A program made the position numbers and the translations under genes. Positions 43,497 to 51,735 of a stretch of 64,000 nt of DNA are shown piece by piece. This DNA comes from Roseibium alexandrii DFL-11 (lineage in GTDB: Bacteria; Pseudomonadota; Alphaproteobacteria; Rhizobiales; Stappiaceae), in assembly GCF_000158095.2 (NCBI RefSeq), contig NZ_CM011002.1, positions 4,439,703 to 4,503,702 of the forward strand, in the 5' to 3' direction. The notes under the pieces were generated by a model. That model saw only the letters and a program-made list of their open reading frames with translations. It had not been told where the DNA came from and searched no databases. Positions within the stretch are counted from its first letter, which is position 1. Each line of letters opens with the position of its first letter.

Positions 43497-43671
43497 GTAC
43501 TGCCTTGCGAAAACCGGTCTTCCAAAACTGTGTCTCAGCCTACTTAATTGGACAGGTGCGGTATGCCAATCCCGTATTGGTCTAACCGTAGGTTTCTACA
43601 GCCATGTATGCGGTGAAATGCTGTAGCGAATTTGTTTCCCGGAAATGTCCGGATTTGCGGGAAATTCGGTC

Positions 43672-43700
43672 TTGTCTTGTGCGCTGCCTTGGGGTATATC
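43672..43700 (+). promoter_or_regulatory. Promoter of rpmE
   Basis: TTGTCT (-35), exactly 17 bases, TATATC (-10). The -10 sits within GGGGTATATCCCC, which is itself symmetric. Predicted start near 43707 gives a leader of about 109 bases. Confidence 0.6.
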
Positions 43701-43716
43701 CCCGCCTCATGTTTCT

Positions 43717-43750
43717 AAGGGCGGCATCCGCAACTGGATCGGCGGCCCTT
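43717..43750 (+). promoter_or_regulatory. Leader hairpin of rpmE, possible L31 autoregulatory element
   Basis: AAGGGC (43717-43722) pairs with GCCCTT (43745-43750), and the interior ATCC pairs with GGAT, giving an interrupted stem inside the 5' leader. TTATCTTGTTTG follows. It could attenuate transcription or bind L31, as rpmE leaders do in other phyla. Confidence 0.4.
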
Positions 43751-43815
43751 TATCTTGTTTGCGCTCCATAGCATTCTGACTAAAGATGGCTTGAAGGCGC
43801 TGGAAAGGACCGGTC

Positions 43816-44040
43816 ATGAAAGCGGATATCCATCCCGACTACCACACCATCAAGGTCGTAATGACCGATGGCACCGAATTCACCACCCGCTCCACTTATG
43901 GCGCGGAAGGCGACACCCTGCAGCTTGACATTGACCCGACGTCTCACCCGGCTTGGACCGGTGGTGACCGTCAGTTGATGGACCGCGGCGGCCGCGTGTC
44001 CCGCTTCAAGAACAAGTTCGCTGGCTTCCTGGGTTCCTAA
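43816..44040 (+). CDS. rpmE: 50S ribosomal protein L31
   Basis: 74 residues, starting [20 protein letters not shown], with [11 protein letters not shown] and [10 protein letters not shown] further on. It lacks the CxxC zinc pairs, so it is the zinc-free form typical of this order. Strong promoter and terminator flank it. Confidence 0.97.
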   Translation: MKADIHPDYHTIKVVMTDGTEFTTRSTYGAEGDTLQLDIDPTSHPAWTGGDRQLMDRGGRVSRFKNKFAGFLGS

Positions 44041-44066
44041 ATCCGAGCTAACAGCGTGACTGTTCA

Positions 44067-44093
44067 AAACCCGGCTGAAAGGCCGGGTTTTTT
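44067..44093 (+). terminator. Terminator of rpmE
   Basis: AAACCCGGC/GCCGGGTTT 9-bp stem (44067-44090), with T residues through 44093. Confidence 0.92.
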
Positions 44094-44114
44094 GTTGCCT
44101 TGTTTTCTGGTGAC

Positions 44115-44138
44115 AAAAAAGCCGCCCCAAGGGGCGGC
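44115..44138 (-). terminator. Terminator of rcdA
   Basis: GCCGCCCC/GGGGCGGC 8-bp stem with a two-base centre (44121-44138) and six T on the minus strand. It lies 30 bases past the rcdA stop. Confidence 0.9.
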
Positions 44139-44168
44139 TGAAAAGAAGAAAAACCTGAAGACGATCTA

Positions 44169-44711
44169 TCAGCCGATTTTGCCGAAGGCTGCGTGAAGCT
44201 GGTTGATCTGAGATGCCACAGGGTTGTCGTTGTTCGCTTCTTCCTGCGGTGCGGCTTCTTCAGCCCTATAGAGCATCTTGTCGAGATGAACGACGCGCTC
44301 CTGCAGCCGGGTCGAACGTTCTACAAGATTGCGCAGGCTTTCCGGCAGGTCGTCCCAAGCCGGGCCGCCCATCGCACTGCTGAGTTTGTCGAGGCGGACT
44401 TTGTTTTTGTCACTGCCGGCTTGTTCATGGGACATCTCGCCTTCATTGACGGCGCGTTGCAGCAGCAGCCAGGATGCCAGCTGCATAAGGCGCGTTGTCA
44501 GGCGCATGGATTCAGTCGCATAAGCCAGCGAAGCCGGGCGTGGCAGTTTCTTGGCCTCTTCGCGCCCATCGCCATCAAGATATAGCGCTGTTTCTTCGAC
44601 GAGGGACATGCCTTCCTGGAAGAGCGTCTGGAAGTTGTCGGAGCTAGCCAGATGATGCGCGATGTGCACGGCATCAGAAGAGCGGTCCATTGTCTTGATA
44701 TCTTCCGTCAT
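44169..44711 (-). CDS. rcdA: RcdA-family (DUF1465) regulator of CtrA degradation
   Basis: 180 residues, all-helical. RcdA is the mid-level ClpXP adaptor in Caulobacter: it is recruited by CpdR-primed ClpXP and in turn binds PopA and substrates to degrade CtrA. Typical segments are FQTLFQEGMSLVEETALYLDGDGR near 28-51, AYATESMRLTTRLMQLASWLLL near 63-84 and the RSTRLQERVVHLDKML helix near 132. The acidic tail is like that of relatives. The partner CpdR is also in this window, at 10850. Naming follows the family. Confidence 0.85.
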   Translation of the reverse strand: MTEDIKTMDRSSDAVHIAHHLASSDNFQTLFQEGMSLVEETALYLDGDGREEAKKLPRPASLAYATESMRLTTRLMQLASWLLLQRAVNEGEMSHEQAGSDKNKVRLDKLSSAMGGPAWDDLPESLRNLVERSTRLQERVVHLDKMLYRAEEAAPQEEANNDNPVASQINQLHAAFGKIG

Positions 44712-44901
44712 GAGCTTACTACGCCTCGGTTACTTATTCTGGTTGCCCGCGGTTTGTTGTCCCGTTTGTGTCACCTCTGGTCAGGTGTGCACATTTGGAA
44801 CAGTGCGAGCACTTGTGTCCTTTACACAGCAATCTGTGTGCCAGATGCAGTCGCTTGAGCCGCGTTAACCAGAACTACCGCAGAGTACTACGCTCGAAGG
44901 G

Positions 44902-44931
44902 CAAAAAAAAGAGCCGCACGGCTGCGGCTCT
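44902..44931 (-). terminator. Strong minus-strand terminator upstream of rcdA
   Basis: AGAGCCGCA (44910-44918) pairs perfectly with TGCGGCTCT (44923-44931), and the minus strand continues with eight T. It is 190 bases past the DUF1192 stop, unusually far for its terminator. Confidence 0.9.
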
Positions 44932-44996
44932 AAGTCTTTAACAGGGAGGCGTCAAACAGAGTGGTCTGAACCACTCCTATCCAGATGACTGGATGC
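44903..44996 (-). ncRNA. Candidate small RNA with two hairpins and a terminator
   Basis: Reading the minus strand from about 44996: ATCCAG-TCAT-CTGGAT, then GAGTGGT-TCAG-ACCACTC, then an unpaired stretch containing GCCTCCCTG. Last comes the terminator AGAGCCGCA/TGCGGCTCT with T8. An AT-rich -10-like ATTATA lies just upstream (complement of 45004-45009), with TTACCA 17 bases before it. The CCTCCC stretch could pair with ribosome sites. It could instead be the 3' untranslated end of DUF1192. Confidence 0.45.
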
Positions 44997-45115
44997 ATAA
45001 ATTTATAATTTGGAAAGATTAATGATTGGTAAATGAATAAAAACCTATTAAAGGCGTTAAGGATAAAAGGCGTCTATTTCGAATAAATTCATAATTTTTG
45101 CAGATAGTTACAAGG

Positions 45116-45313
45116 TTATTTTTGAAAGAATGCGTCTGCGGCATTGCGAATAGTGCTGCGTTGCTCTAGCGCCTCTCTTGTGCGGTTAACTTCCCGGGTT
45201 AATGCTTCGATCCGGTCCCGGAGTTCGTCCTCTGACAAGCGGCTCAGATCTTCGCCAACGGTAACCACATTCGGTTCCTGCTTTTTGGGGATATCATCGT
45301 CAAAGTGGCCCAT
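45116..45313 (-). CDS. DUF1192 family small protein
   Basis: 65 residues. Family features are DLSRLSEDELRDRIEALTREVNR (coiled-coil core, here shown in part) and AADAFFQK at the C-terminus. AGGAG lies seven bases before the ATG at 45313, so a longer upstream form is not used. Function unknown; members are alphaproteobacterial and cytosolic. Confidence 0.85.
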   Translation of the reverse strand: MGHFDDDIPKKQEPNVVTVGEDLSRLSEDELRDRIEALTREVNRTREALEQRSTIRNAADAFFQK

Positions 45314-45452
45314 GTCATATCTCCTGCCGGATCTGCGCGAATGGCAGCCTTGCTCACCCATGTTTGATCCTCATAAACTTGGCCATTATTTACCATAGAA
45401 CCGGGACAAGCGCAGCCGTATGTCCCAATTTGGATCATAAGGACAGCTCCAT

Positions 45453-46457
45453 ATGCAGAATTTGCCGGACACCATGAAAGTTGTTGCGATTTCAGAACCG
45501 GGCGGACCTGAAGTTCTCATTTTGGAACAACGCGCCCTGCCGGACGTGGGTGAAGGTGATATCCTGATCCGGGTGGAGGCTGCTGGTGTGAACCGCCCCG
45601 ATGTCCTTCAGCGGATGGGCGCCTATCCGCCGCCGAAGGGCGCATCGGATCTTCCAGGCCTTGAGGTTGCCGGTGAAGTGGTTGCTGTCGGGGCGGCCGT
45701 TAAGGGGCATTCTGCGGGTGACAAGGTTACAGCTCTTTGCCCGGGCGGAGGCTATGCGGAGTACTGTAAGGTGCCAGCGGGCCATGCCTTGCCGGTGCCA
45801 GCTGGTATGAGTGTATTCGAAGCGGCTGCGCTGCCGGAAACATTCTTCACTGTGTGGACCAACGTTTTCGACCGTTGCGGTCTAAGGAAGGGCGAGCGCT
45901 TTCTGGTTCATGGTGGGGCATCCGGAATTGGCACATGTGCCATTCAGTTGGCGAAGGCCTTCGGTGCTGAGGTGTTCACCACGGTCGGTTCGTCAGAGAA
46001 GATCGAAGCGGTGAAAGCCCTTGGTGCGGACCACGTCATCAATTACCGGGAACAAGCATTCGAGAAGGTCATCCTTGAGGTCACTGGCGGACAGGGTGTT
46101 GATGTCATCTTGGATATGGTTGGTGGTGATTATGTCGAGCGGAATTGGAAGGCTGCCGCCATTGAAGGCCGGATATGTCAGATCGCGACCCTGAACGGCG
46201 TTTCCCACGATGTGAATTTCTCACGCCTCATGGTGAAGCGGCTGACACACACCGGCACGACGCTGCGGCCGAGAGATGATGCATTCAAGTCTGCTATTGC
46301 CGATAGCCTCCGATTCAAAGTTTGGCCATTGATCGAATCAGGTCAGATCAAGCCGCTGATCGATTCCACCTTTCCGTTAAGTGAGGCCGCCGAAGCTCAT
46401 CGGCGCATGGAAAGCTCTGGCCATATTGGCAAAATCGTCATGACGGTTGGATCCTGA
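45453..46457 (+). CDS. NAD(P)H-quinone oxidoreductase, zeta-crystallin/PIG3 type
   Basis: 334-residue medium-chain reductase of the zinc-free quinone oxidoreductase group. It has the GroES-like half (VNRPDVLQRMGAYPPPKGAS near 50-69 is the PIG3 hallmark) and the NADPH fold with VHGGASGIGTCAIQLAKAFG near 153. Next come DHVINYREQ near 195 and DMVGGDYVERNW. It reduces quinones or enones with NADPH. The second ATG (45474) is an alternative start. Confidence 0.9.
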   Translation: MQNLPDTMKVVAISEPGGPEVLILEQRALPDVGEGDILIRVEAAGVNRPDVLQRMGAYPPPKGASDLPGLEVAGEVVAVGAAVKGHSAGDKVTALCPGGGYAEYCKVPAGHALPVPAGMSVFEAAALPETFFTVWTNVFDRCGLRKGERFLVHGGASGIGTCAIQLAKAFGAEVFTTVGSSEKIEAVKALGADHVINYREQAFEKVILEVTGGQGVDVILDMVGGDYVERNWKAAAIEGRICQIATLNGVSHDVNFSRLMVKRLTHTGTTLRPRDDAFKSAIADSLRFKVWPLIESGQIKPLIDSTFPLSEAAEAHRRMESSGHIGKIVMTVGS

Positions 46458-46611
46458 TACACTTGCCGGATTTGTGCGCCGTGGTGGTTCGCAAGATCAT
46501 TTGCGTTTCCGCCGCGTTCAGCCTATATTCGCGCCAATTCCCATTAAATTGAAATGGAACACCGCTCTTCCGTCCTGCCGGCCGGGGGAGCAGACAAGAG
46601 GAATTTGACCG

Positions 46612-47358
46612 ATGGCGAACACGCCGCTTATGCCGAAGGCAACTGCCGTCTGGCTCGTGGACAACACTGCGCTGAGCTTCACGCAGATTGCGACGTTCTG
46701 CAAGCTGCATCCGCTTGAAGTGAAAGCTATTGCAGATGGCGAAGCGGCCCAGGGCATCAAGGGTTTGGATCCGGTTCTGACCGGCCAGCTGACGCGTGAA
46801 GAAGTTGAACGCGCTCAGAACGACCCGAACTACCAACTCAAGCTGCATGGTTCTAAGGTTGTTGTTCCTGAAACCAAACGCAGGGGGCCGCGCTACACGC
46901 CGGTGTCCCGCCGTCAGGACCGTCCGAATGCAATCCTCTGGCTGGTGCGCAATCACCCGGAGCTGAAAGACGCGCAGATCATGCGTCTCGTTGGAACCAC
47001 CAAGCCGACGATTGCCGCCATTCGCGACCGTACCCACTGGAACTCGGCGAACCTGACGCCCTCCGATCCGGTGACGCTCGGCCTGTGCAGCCAGCTTGAA
47101 CTCGACATCGAAGTCGAAAAGGCTGCGAAGAATGCACCGCAGCCGATGGTAGGCGAGCCGGCAGAAACGCTGATGTCGGTTGATGATAGCACAAGCGAAG
47201 ATGCAATTGCTGCTGCGTTCTCGCTCGATCCGAATACCGCGCCGAAGCGCGAGGAAGAAGAAGAGATCGATGTCGACGCCGTGTTCGCGAATCTGAATTC
47301 TCCAAAAGAAGCAGATGGCGATGACGAAACAGACGGCGACAGCTCGAACAAGCTCTAA
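46612..47358 (+). CDS. trcR: TrcR-family (DUF1013) cell-cycle transcriptional regulator
   Basis: 248 residues. The conserved N-terminal two-thirds (KATAVWLVDNTALSFTQIA, IKGLDPVLTGQLTREEVERA, RRQDRPNAILWLVRNHPELK, IMRLVGTTKPTIAAIRDRTH) look like two helix-turn-helix units. The last 80 residues are acidic and low in complexity. The family is restricted to alphaproteobacteria and is associated with RNA polymerase and cell-cycle genes. Detailed targets here are unknown. A strong terminator follows. Confidence 0.85.
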   Translation: MANTPLMPKATAVWLVDNTALSFTQIATFCKLHPLEVKAIADGEAAQGIKGLDPVLTGQLTREEVERAQNDPNYQLKLHGSKVVVPETKRRGPRYTPVSRRQDRPNAILWLVRNHPELKDAQIMRLVGTTKPTIAAIRDRTHWNSANLTPSDPVTLGLCSQLELDIEVEKAAKNAPQPMVGEPAETLMSVDDSTSEDAIAAAFSLDPNTAPKREEEEEIDVDAVFANLNSPKEADGDDETDGDSSNKL

Positions 47359-47385
47359 GCGCTCGTGACAGCAACAATTCTTGAG

Positions 47386-47417
47386 CCACCGGGTGAGGTG
47401 TCATCCGGTGGTTTTTT
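47386..47417 (+). terminator. Terminator of trcR
   Basis: CCACCGG/CCGGTGG 7-bp stem (47386-47411) and six T residues, 27 bases past the stop. Confidence 0.88.
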
Positions 47418-47497
47418 GTTTTGCATGTCAGTGGTGGAAACCAATGCGGCCCGGCGTCTGTTTCTCTTCCTAACCTGCGACGAGGTGCGGACGTCGG

Positions 47498-47881
47498 CTA
47501 AAATTTCTGGATCTGTGGGGCGTCGTCGGTGATGTCATAGTAGTCACCTTTGTCTTTGACAAAGATATGTTTGCCAATTTCCAGCCCGGTCGGGCTCTCC
47601 AGACATCCGGCGGCTATTCCGATGCCATCTTCGGTGTTCATGCGGTAAAACAGGCTGGACCCGCAGAATTTGCAAAAGCCGCGTTTGGCAAAATCAGAAG
47701 ACTCATACCAAGTCAGGCCTTCGTCAGTTGTGAACTGCAATTCCTCGAAAGGGGCGTGGGTCGACGCCCAAGTATGTCCGCTGGAGCGGCGGCATTGTCC
47801 GCAATGGCAGATCGTGACTGTTTTTCTAACTTCTGGGACTTCAAACCGGACTTTTCCGCAATCGCAACGACCTTTGAGCAA
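47498..47881 (-). CDS. GFA/CENP-V family zinc protein
   Basis: 127 residues with the zinc-binding cysteines of the glutathione-dependent formaldehyde-activating fold: CDCGK at 6-10, CHCGQCRRSSG near 25-35 and FCKFCGSSLFYR near 69-80. It probably binds two zinc ions. Many members are annotated for formaldehyde handling on weak evidence, so the substrate is open. Single gene, convergent with trcR. Confidence 0.88.
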   Translation of the reverse strand: MLKGRCDCGKVRFEVPEVRKTVTICHCGQCRRSSGHTWASTHAPFEELQFTTDEGLTWYESSDFAKRGFCKFCGSSLFYRMNTEDGIGIAAGCLESPTGLEIGKHIFVKDKGDYYDITDDAPQIQKF

Positions 47882-47942
47882 TACTGCCTCCTGAAAATTT
47901 CCTTAAAGAACGGATTTCATAGATCGAGATGGGTCTAGCAGT

Positions 47943-48977
47943 TTAGCGCTCAGTTAGTTTCAGCTCAATCCGGCGGTTTTTCGCCAAAGCATCCGGCGTC
48001 TCACTTTCCTCCAGCGGTTGGAACTCGCCAAAGCCCGCAGCTACCAGCCGTTTTGGGTCGACACCCTTCTCAATGAGATACCGGACAACCGAGATGGCAC
48101 GGGCTGCCGACAGTTCCCAGTTGTTGCGCAGGCGTCCAGTGCCGGAAAGCGGCCGGGCATCGGTATGACCATCCACACGCAAGACCCAGTTGATCTCATC
48201 CGGGATCTGTCCGCTTAATTCGAGGATTGCTTCCGCAAGCTTGTCCAATTCCTGCTGGCCTTCCGGGTTGATATCCTCAGAGCCTGAATCAAATAGCACC
48301 TCCGACTGGAAGACAAAGCGGTCGCCGACGACCGAAATGTCGGAGCGTTGGGAAAGGATTTCACGAAGCCTTCCGAAGAAGTCTGACCGGTAGCGCGATA
48401 GCTCTTGAACCCGCTGCACCAGAGCGGCGTTCAGCCGTCTGCCAAGGCTCGCGATTTTTGCCTGGCTTTCGGCTTCCTTGGCTTCAGAGGCTTCAAGCGC
48501 GGCATTTGCTGCTGCGATCTGACGGCGAAGAGCCGCAATTTGCTGGTTGAGCAGTTCGACTTGCGCCAAGGCCTCCTGGCTGACCTGACGCTCATCGTCG
48601 AGGAGATTCTCAAGTTGTGCTGCTCTGCCGCCGGCTGCCTCGGCATCTCCCGAGCTGCTTTCCAGAAGGCCGAGTAGGCGAGATTGTTCAGCTTCAGCGC
48701 TGCTGAGGCTGGCCTGAAGTCCAAGAATGGTGTCTTCCAGTTCGCCCGAGGAGGCGCGTTCCAGTGCGAGCAGCTCGGTCAGTTCGCTGATTTGGGCGTT
48801 CAGCCGGTTCAGAACCGTGTCGCGTCCGGACAGTTGCTGTGAGAGAAAAAACTGCGCGATCATGAAGATCGACAAAAGGAAGATAATAACCAACAGGAGC
48901 GTGGCCATCGCATCTACGAAGCCGGGCCAGTAGTCGGTCTGTTGGGCGCGGCGGCGCGATCTGAGGCTGCCAGCCAT
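47943..48977 (-). CDS. MotB/OmpA-like peptidoglycan-binding protein with coiled coil
   Basis: 344 residues. One transmembrane segment at 22-45 (FVDAMATLLLVIIFLLSIF) has an Asp in the first third, as in MotB, ExbD and TolR proton-channel helices. A coiled coil spans about 50-190. The C-terminal OmpA domain (about 205-344) has VLFDSGSEDINPEGQQEL, VDGHTDARPL and NRRIELKL, which bind peptidoglycan. It is encoded right after the MotA/TolQ-like gene, seven bases away. The pair is a stator-like unit common in this order without flagellar genes nearby. Confidence 0.85.
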   Translation of the reverse strand: MAGSLRSRRRAQQTDYWPGFVDAMATLLLVIIFLLSIFMIAQFFLSQQLSGRDTVLNRLNAQISELTELLALERASSGELEDTILGLQASLSSAEAEQSRLLGLLESSSGDAEAAGGRAAQLENLLDDERQVSQEALAQVELLNQQIAALRRQIAAANAALEASEAKEAESQAKIASLGRRLNAALVQRVQELSRYRSDFFGRLREILSQRSDISVVGDRFVFQSEVLFDSGSEDINPEGQQELDKLAEAILELSGQIPDEINWVLRVDGHTDARPLSGTGRLRNNWELSAARAISVVRYLIEKGVDPKRLVAAGFGEFQPLEESETPDALAKNRRIELKLTER

Positions 48978-48983
48978 CCGCGA

Positions 48984-49985
48984 TTACTCCTTCGCCCGGT
49001 CGAACGCGGCGGAGATTGAGGCCAGTAGACCCTCAATCCGTTTTTGTTGTTCGCCTTGAGATTCTGCCCAGTCGCGCATCATCTGCTGTTCGGAGCGCAC
49101 ATGTTTGACCAGACCCTGAATACCTTCGGCGAGGTTTGCCATGGCTTGGGAGGCGGTTTTGCTTCCGCCCTCTTCAACGCTTTTTTGCAAGGCAGAAATC
49201 GAAGCCTGGATCTGTTCGACGCCCGGGGAATCGCCGGAGGCAAACATACCGTCTTCCGGATCGATGTCCGTGACGGTTGATAGCCAGTCTTCCAATTCGT
49301 TGTAGAACCGGTTCTGTGCCTGACCTGCTTGCAGATCCAAAAATCCGAGGATCAAGGATCCCGTCAGACCGAAGAGGGATGATGAAAACGCAGTACCCAT
49401 ACCGGACAATGGGGCTTCCAAGCCAGCTTTCAGGTCCTCAAAGATGACATTAGCGTCGCCAGAGCCGACATCCAAGGACTGGATGGTCGCGCCAACCGAA
49501 CTCACTGTTTGCAAGAGGCCCCAAAACGTCCCGAGCAGACCGAGAAAAACCAGCAGCCCGGTCAGATATCGGGATATTTCCCGGGATTCTTCAAGGCGCA
49601 TGCCAATGGAATCGAGAATGGAACGAGCAATTGTCGGGGTCAGCGCCATGTCGCCGGATTTGTTGCCGAGCAGGGCTGCCATCGGTGCGAGCAGAACGGG
49701 AGACCGGGTGTCGAGCGCAGGATCTCCAATCCGGAAGCTGTTGACCCATGCAATTTCGGGAAACAAACGAATAACGCGGCCAAAAAGGAGGAGCACTCCA
49801 AAGGCGCCTACAAAGACAATCAGGCCGTTGAGGCCCGGGTTACTCATGAAAGCCGTCGAGACTTGCGGAAATAGAATGAAGGCAATGAAAGCGACGATCA
49901 CCAGGAAGATGATCATGAACGTCAGATAGGCCCTCGGGCTCGACAGGCTGTAGGGGTCAAATTCACGTGCCATGTTTGCTGTCAA
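48984..49985 (-). CDS. MotA/TolQ/ExbB-like proton-channel protein
   Basis: 333 residues. Transmembrane segments lie near 20-42, 52-72, 140-160 and 198-220. The family core is ISRYLTGLLVFLGLLGTFWG near 137-156, and APLSGMGTAFSSSLFGLTGSLIL follows near 190-212. The C-terminal 100 residues are helical and charged. It should form a pentamer around a dimer of the downstream MotB-like protein and convert proton flow into motion or force on the wall. The role in these bacteria is unproven. Confidence 0.85.
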   Translation of the reverse strand: MTANMAREFDPYSLSSPRAYLTFMIIFLVIVAFIAFILFPQVSTAFMSNPGLNGLIVFVGAFGVLLLFGRVIRLFPEIAWVNSFRIGDPALDTRSPVLLAPMAALLGNKSGDMALTPTIARSILDSIGMRLEESREISRYLTGLLVFLGLLGTFWGLLQTVSSVGATIQSLDVGSGDANVIFEDLKAGLEAPLSGMGTAFSSSLFGLTGSLILGFLDLQAGQAQNRFYNELEDWLSTVTDIDPEDGMFASGDSPGVEQIQASISALQKSVEEGGSKTASQAMANLAEGIQGLVKHVRSEQQMMRDWAESQGEQQKRIEGLLASISAAFDRAKE

Positions 49986-50081
49986 TCACCATTCTGCAGA
50001 GGTCATTGATTGATAGCGTGATTTTTAACCTCTTGGAAACCGTGAATCGGCCCTGCAACCCCAATTAAATTTGGAAAGCAC

Positions 50082-50111
50082 AAAAACCGGCAGGCCTCAT
50101 TGGGCTGCCGG
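50082..50111 (-). terminator. Terminator of suhB
   Basis: CCGGCAG (50087-50093) and CTGCCGG (50105-50111) form a 7-bp stem, followed on the minus strand by TTTTTG. It lies 31 bases past the suhB stop. Confidence 0.8.
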
Positions 50112-50141
50112 CAGATGACATTTGCGGGTGCATGTGGGGTA

Positions 50142-50948
50142 TTAAGCTTGTTGCGGGGCCGCTGCTTTTTTAAGCAGGCGCAAGAGGTGCTTATGGGCAT
50201 CCTCATTGCCGACCACAACATCGCCGGTCTCCAGCATCTTGGATTTGCCGTCTAGATCGCTGACGAAGCCGCCTGCTTCGCGGACCATCAACAGACCGGC
50301 TGCTATGTCCCAGGAGTTTAGGTCACGCTCCCAATACCCGTCGAGCCGGCCGGACGCTGTCCAGGCCAGATCGAGCGCTGCGGCGCCAGCCCGGCGAATA
50401 CCCGCCACTTCCGGCATGATGTGGCGCAGCTCGCGCAAGGTACGGCCATGATCACCGCGTCCGATGAACGGCAAGCCGGTTCCGAACACCATCTCCGGCA
50501 GTTCCGTCCGTCCCGCAACGCGAAGTCTTCGGTCGTTGAGAAAAGCGCCGCGGCCACGTTCGGCGGTGTACAGCTCGTCCATGACCGGATTGTAAATCAC
50601 CCCGGCAACAATCTCGCCGTTCCGCTCAAGCGCAATGGATGTTGCGAAAATCGGAATGCCGTGCAGAAAGTTGGTCGTACCGTCGAGAGGGTCAATGTGC
50701 CAGCGATGCTGACCGTCCGTTCCCTCAACTTCACCGCTTTCTTCCATAACGAGCCCGAAAGTCGGACGGGCCTTGGTCAGCTCGGACCGCACGATTTCCT
50801 CAGCCTTACGGTCGGCAGCCGAAACGAAATCTCCAGGACCTTTACGGGATACCTGCAGGTTTTCAACTTCACCAAAGTCGCGGACAAGGCTGCGACCGGC
50901 TTTGGTCGCGGCTTGAACCATGACGTTGAGGATTGCTGTGCGGGCCAT
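50142..50948 (-). CDS. suhB: Inositol-1-monophosphatase family protein SuhB
   Basis: 268-residue Mg-dependent phosphatase. Metal-site motifs are VMEESGEVEG near 66, HIDPLDGTTNFLHGIP near 83-98 and WDIAAGLLMVREAGG near 213-227. These fit the SuhB branch better than HisN, which is present separately at 8669. In E. coli SuhB also assists rRNA antitermination. The efp gene lies 66 bases upstream on the same strand, so they may be co-transcribed. Confidence 0.92.
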   Translation of the reverse strand: MARTAILNVMVQAATKAGRSLVRDFGEVENLQVSRKGPGDFVSAADRKAEEIVRSELTKARPTFGLVMEESGEVEGTDGQHRWHIDPLDGTTNFLHGIPIFATSIALERNGEIVAGVIYNPVMDELYTAERGRGAFLNDRRLRVAGRTELPEMVFGTGLPFIGRGDHGRTLRELRHIMPEVAGIRRAGAAALDLAWTASGRLDGYWERDLNSWDIAAGLLMVREAGGFVSDLDGKSKMLETGDVVVGNEDAHKHLLRLLKKAAAPQQA

Positions 50949-51014
50949 GTTGTTTCACTTGTTGTTGGGCGCAACGGCAGACCCGCTGCGCCAGATGTTC
51001 AGCTAGCTGAGGCG

Positions 51015-51578
51015 TCAGTCTGCGCGCTTCACGTATTCCAGCGTACCGGTGTCGACGATAATCTTCTCGCCAGCGGTGATGAACGGCGGAACCATCACAC
51101 GAACGCCATTTTCCATGAGTGCCGGCTTGTAGGACGAAGACTGGGTCTGGCCTTTTACCACCGCATCGGCTTCGCTGATCTCCAGCGTGACGTGTTGCGG
51201 CAGTGTGATGCCGATCGGGCGCTCTTCATGGAGTTCCACGGTCACCATCATGCCGTCCTGCAGGAAGGCGGCGCGATCGCCAACAAACTCTGTCTGCAAT
51301 TCCAGCTGTTCGTATGTCTCTGTGTCCATGAAGATCAGCATGTCGTCTTGCGTGTAAAGGTACTGGAAGTCCTTTTGCTCAAGACGGACGCGTTCGACTT
51401 TATCTTCAGACCGGAAGCGCTCATTGAGCTTGCGGCCGTCGAGCAGGTTTTTCATTTCGACCTGTGCAAACGCACCGCCCTTACCAGGCTTTACGTGTTG
51501 AACCTTGACGACGGCCCACAGGGTTTCCTGATGCTGAAGCACGTTGCCCGGCTTGATTTCGTTACCGTTGATTTTCAT
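51015..51578 (-). CDS. efp: Translation elongation factor P
   Basis: 187 residues. EF-P relieves ribosome stalling at polyproline. The loop reads [15 protein letters not shown] near 32-46, and its Lys after Gly is the position modified by EpmA/EpmB in other bacteria. Domain II and III signatures ([43 protein letters not shown]) follow. Length and start are canonical. Confidence 0.97.
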   Translation of the reverse strand: MKINGNEIKPGNVLQHQETLWAVVKVQHVKPGKGGAFAQVEMKNLLDGRKLNERFRSEDKVERVRLEQKDFQYLYTQDDMLIFMDTETYEQLELQTEFVGDRAAFLQDGMMVTVELHEERPIGITLPQHVTLEISEADAVVKGQTQSSSYKPALMENGVRVMVPPFITAGEKIIVDTGTLEYVKRAD

Positions 51579-51674
51579 GGAACGACCGATTTTTGATTTG
51601 TCTGGATCTTGTACGGCGCAAAAATCAGTTCAATAGACCGCGCCAACAAAGGATTGCGCCTGTCCACCATAAAT

Positions 51675-51703
51675 GCTCGCTTCTTTCAAGGAAAAAAGCG
51701 AGC
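51675..51703 (-). terminator. Hairpin between the Sel1 gene and efp
   Basis: Thirteen-bp stem with one mismatch, GCTCGCTTCTTTC against GAAAAAAGCGAGC, with a three-base loop. The minus-strand tail ATTTATGG is only partly U-rich, so termination may be partial. Confidence 0.5.
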
Positions 51704-51735
51704 TCCGGCCACAAACATTCGGGCAATTGCCAGGA

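Larger units (their letters stand above)
43497..43815. other. 319-bp region with rpmE promoter and leader
   Basis: No gene. It carries a good sigma-70 type promoter (43672-43700) and a stable leader hairpin (43717-43750) ahead of rpmE. The first 170 bases are the upstream region of the ABC exporter gene, without clear motifs. Confidence 0.6.
44712..45115. other. 404-bp region with candidate small RNA and rcdA upstream region
   Basis: The half nearer rcdA (44712-44900) is its upstream region and contains TTAACC at 44865-44870, like a CtrA half-site. The other half is very AT-rich and carries a three-hairpin element ending in a strong minus-strand terminator, described separately. No protein gene was found. 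Confidence 0.5.

Noticed and set aside
47943..49985. Zorya-type anti-phage system (ZorAB)
   Set aside because: No ZorC, ZorD or ZorE gene is near, the MotA-like protein lacks a very long cytoplasmic tail, and neighbours are housekeeping genes.
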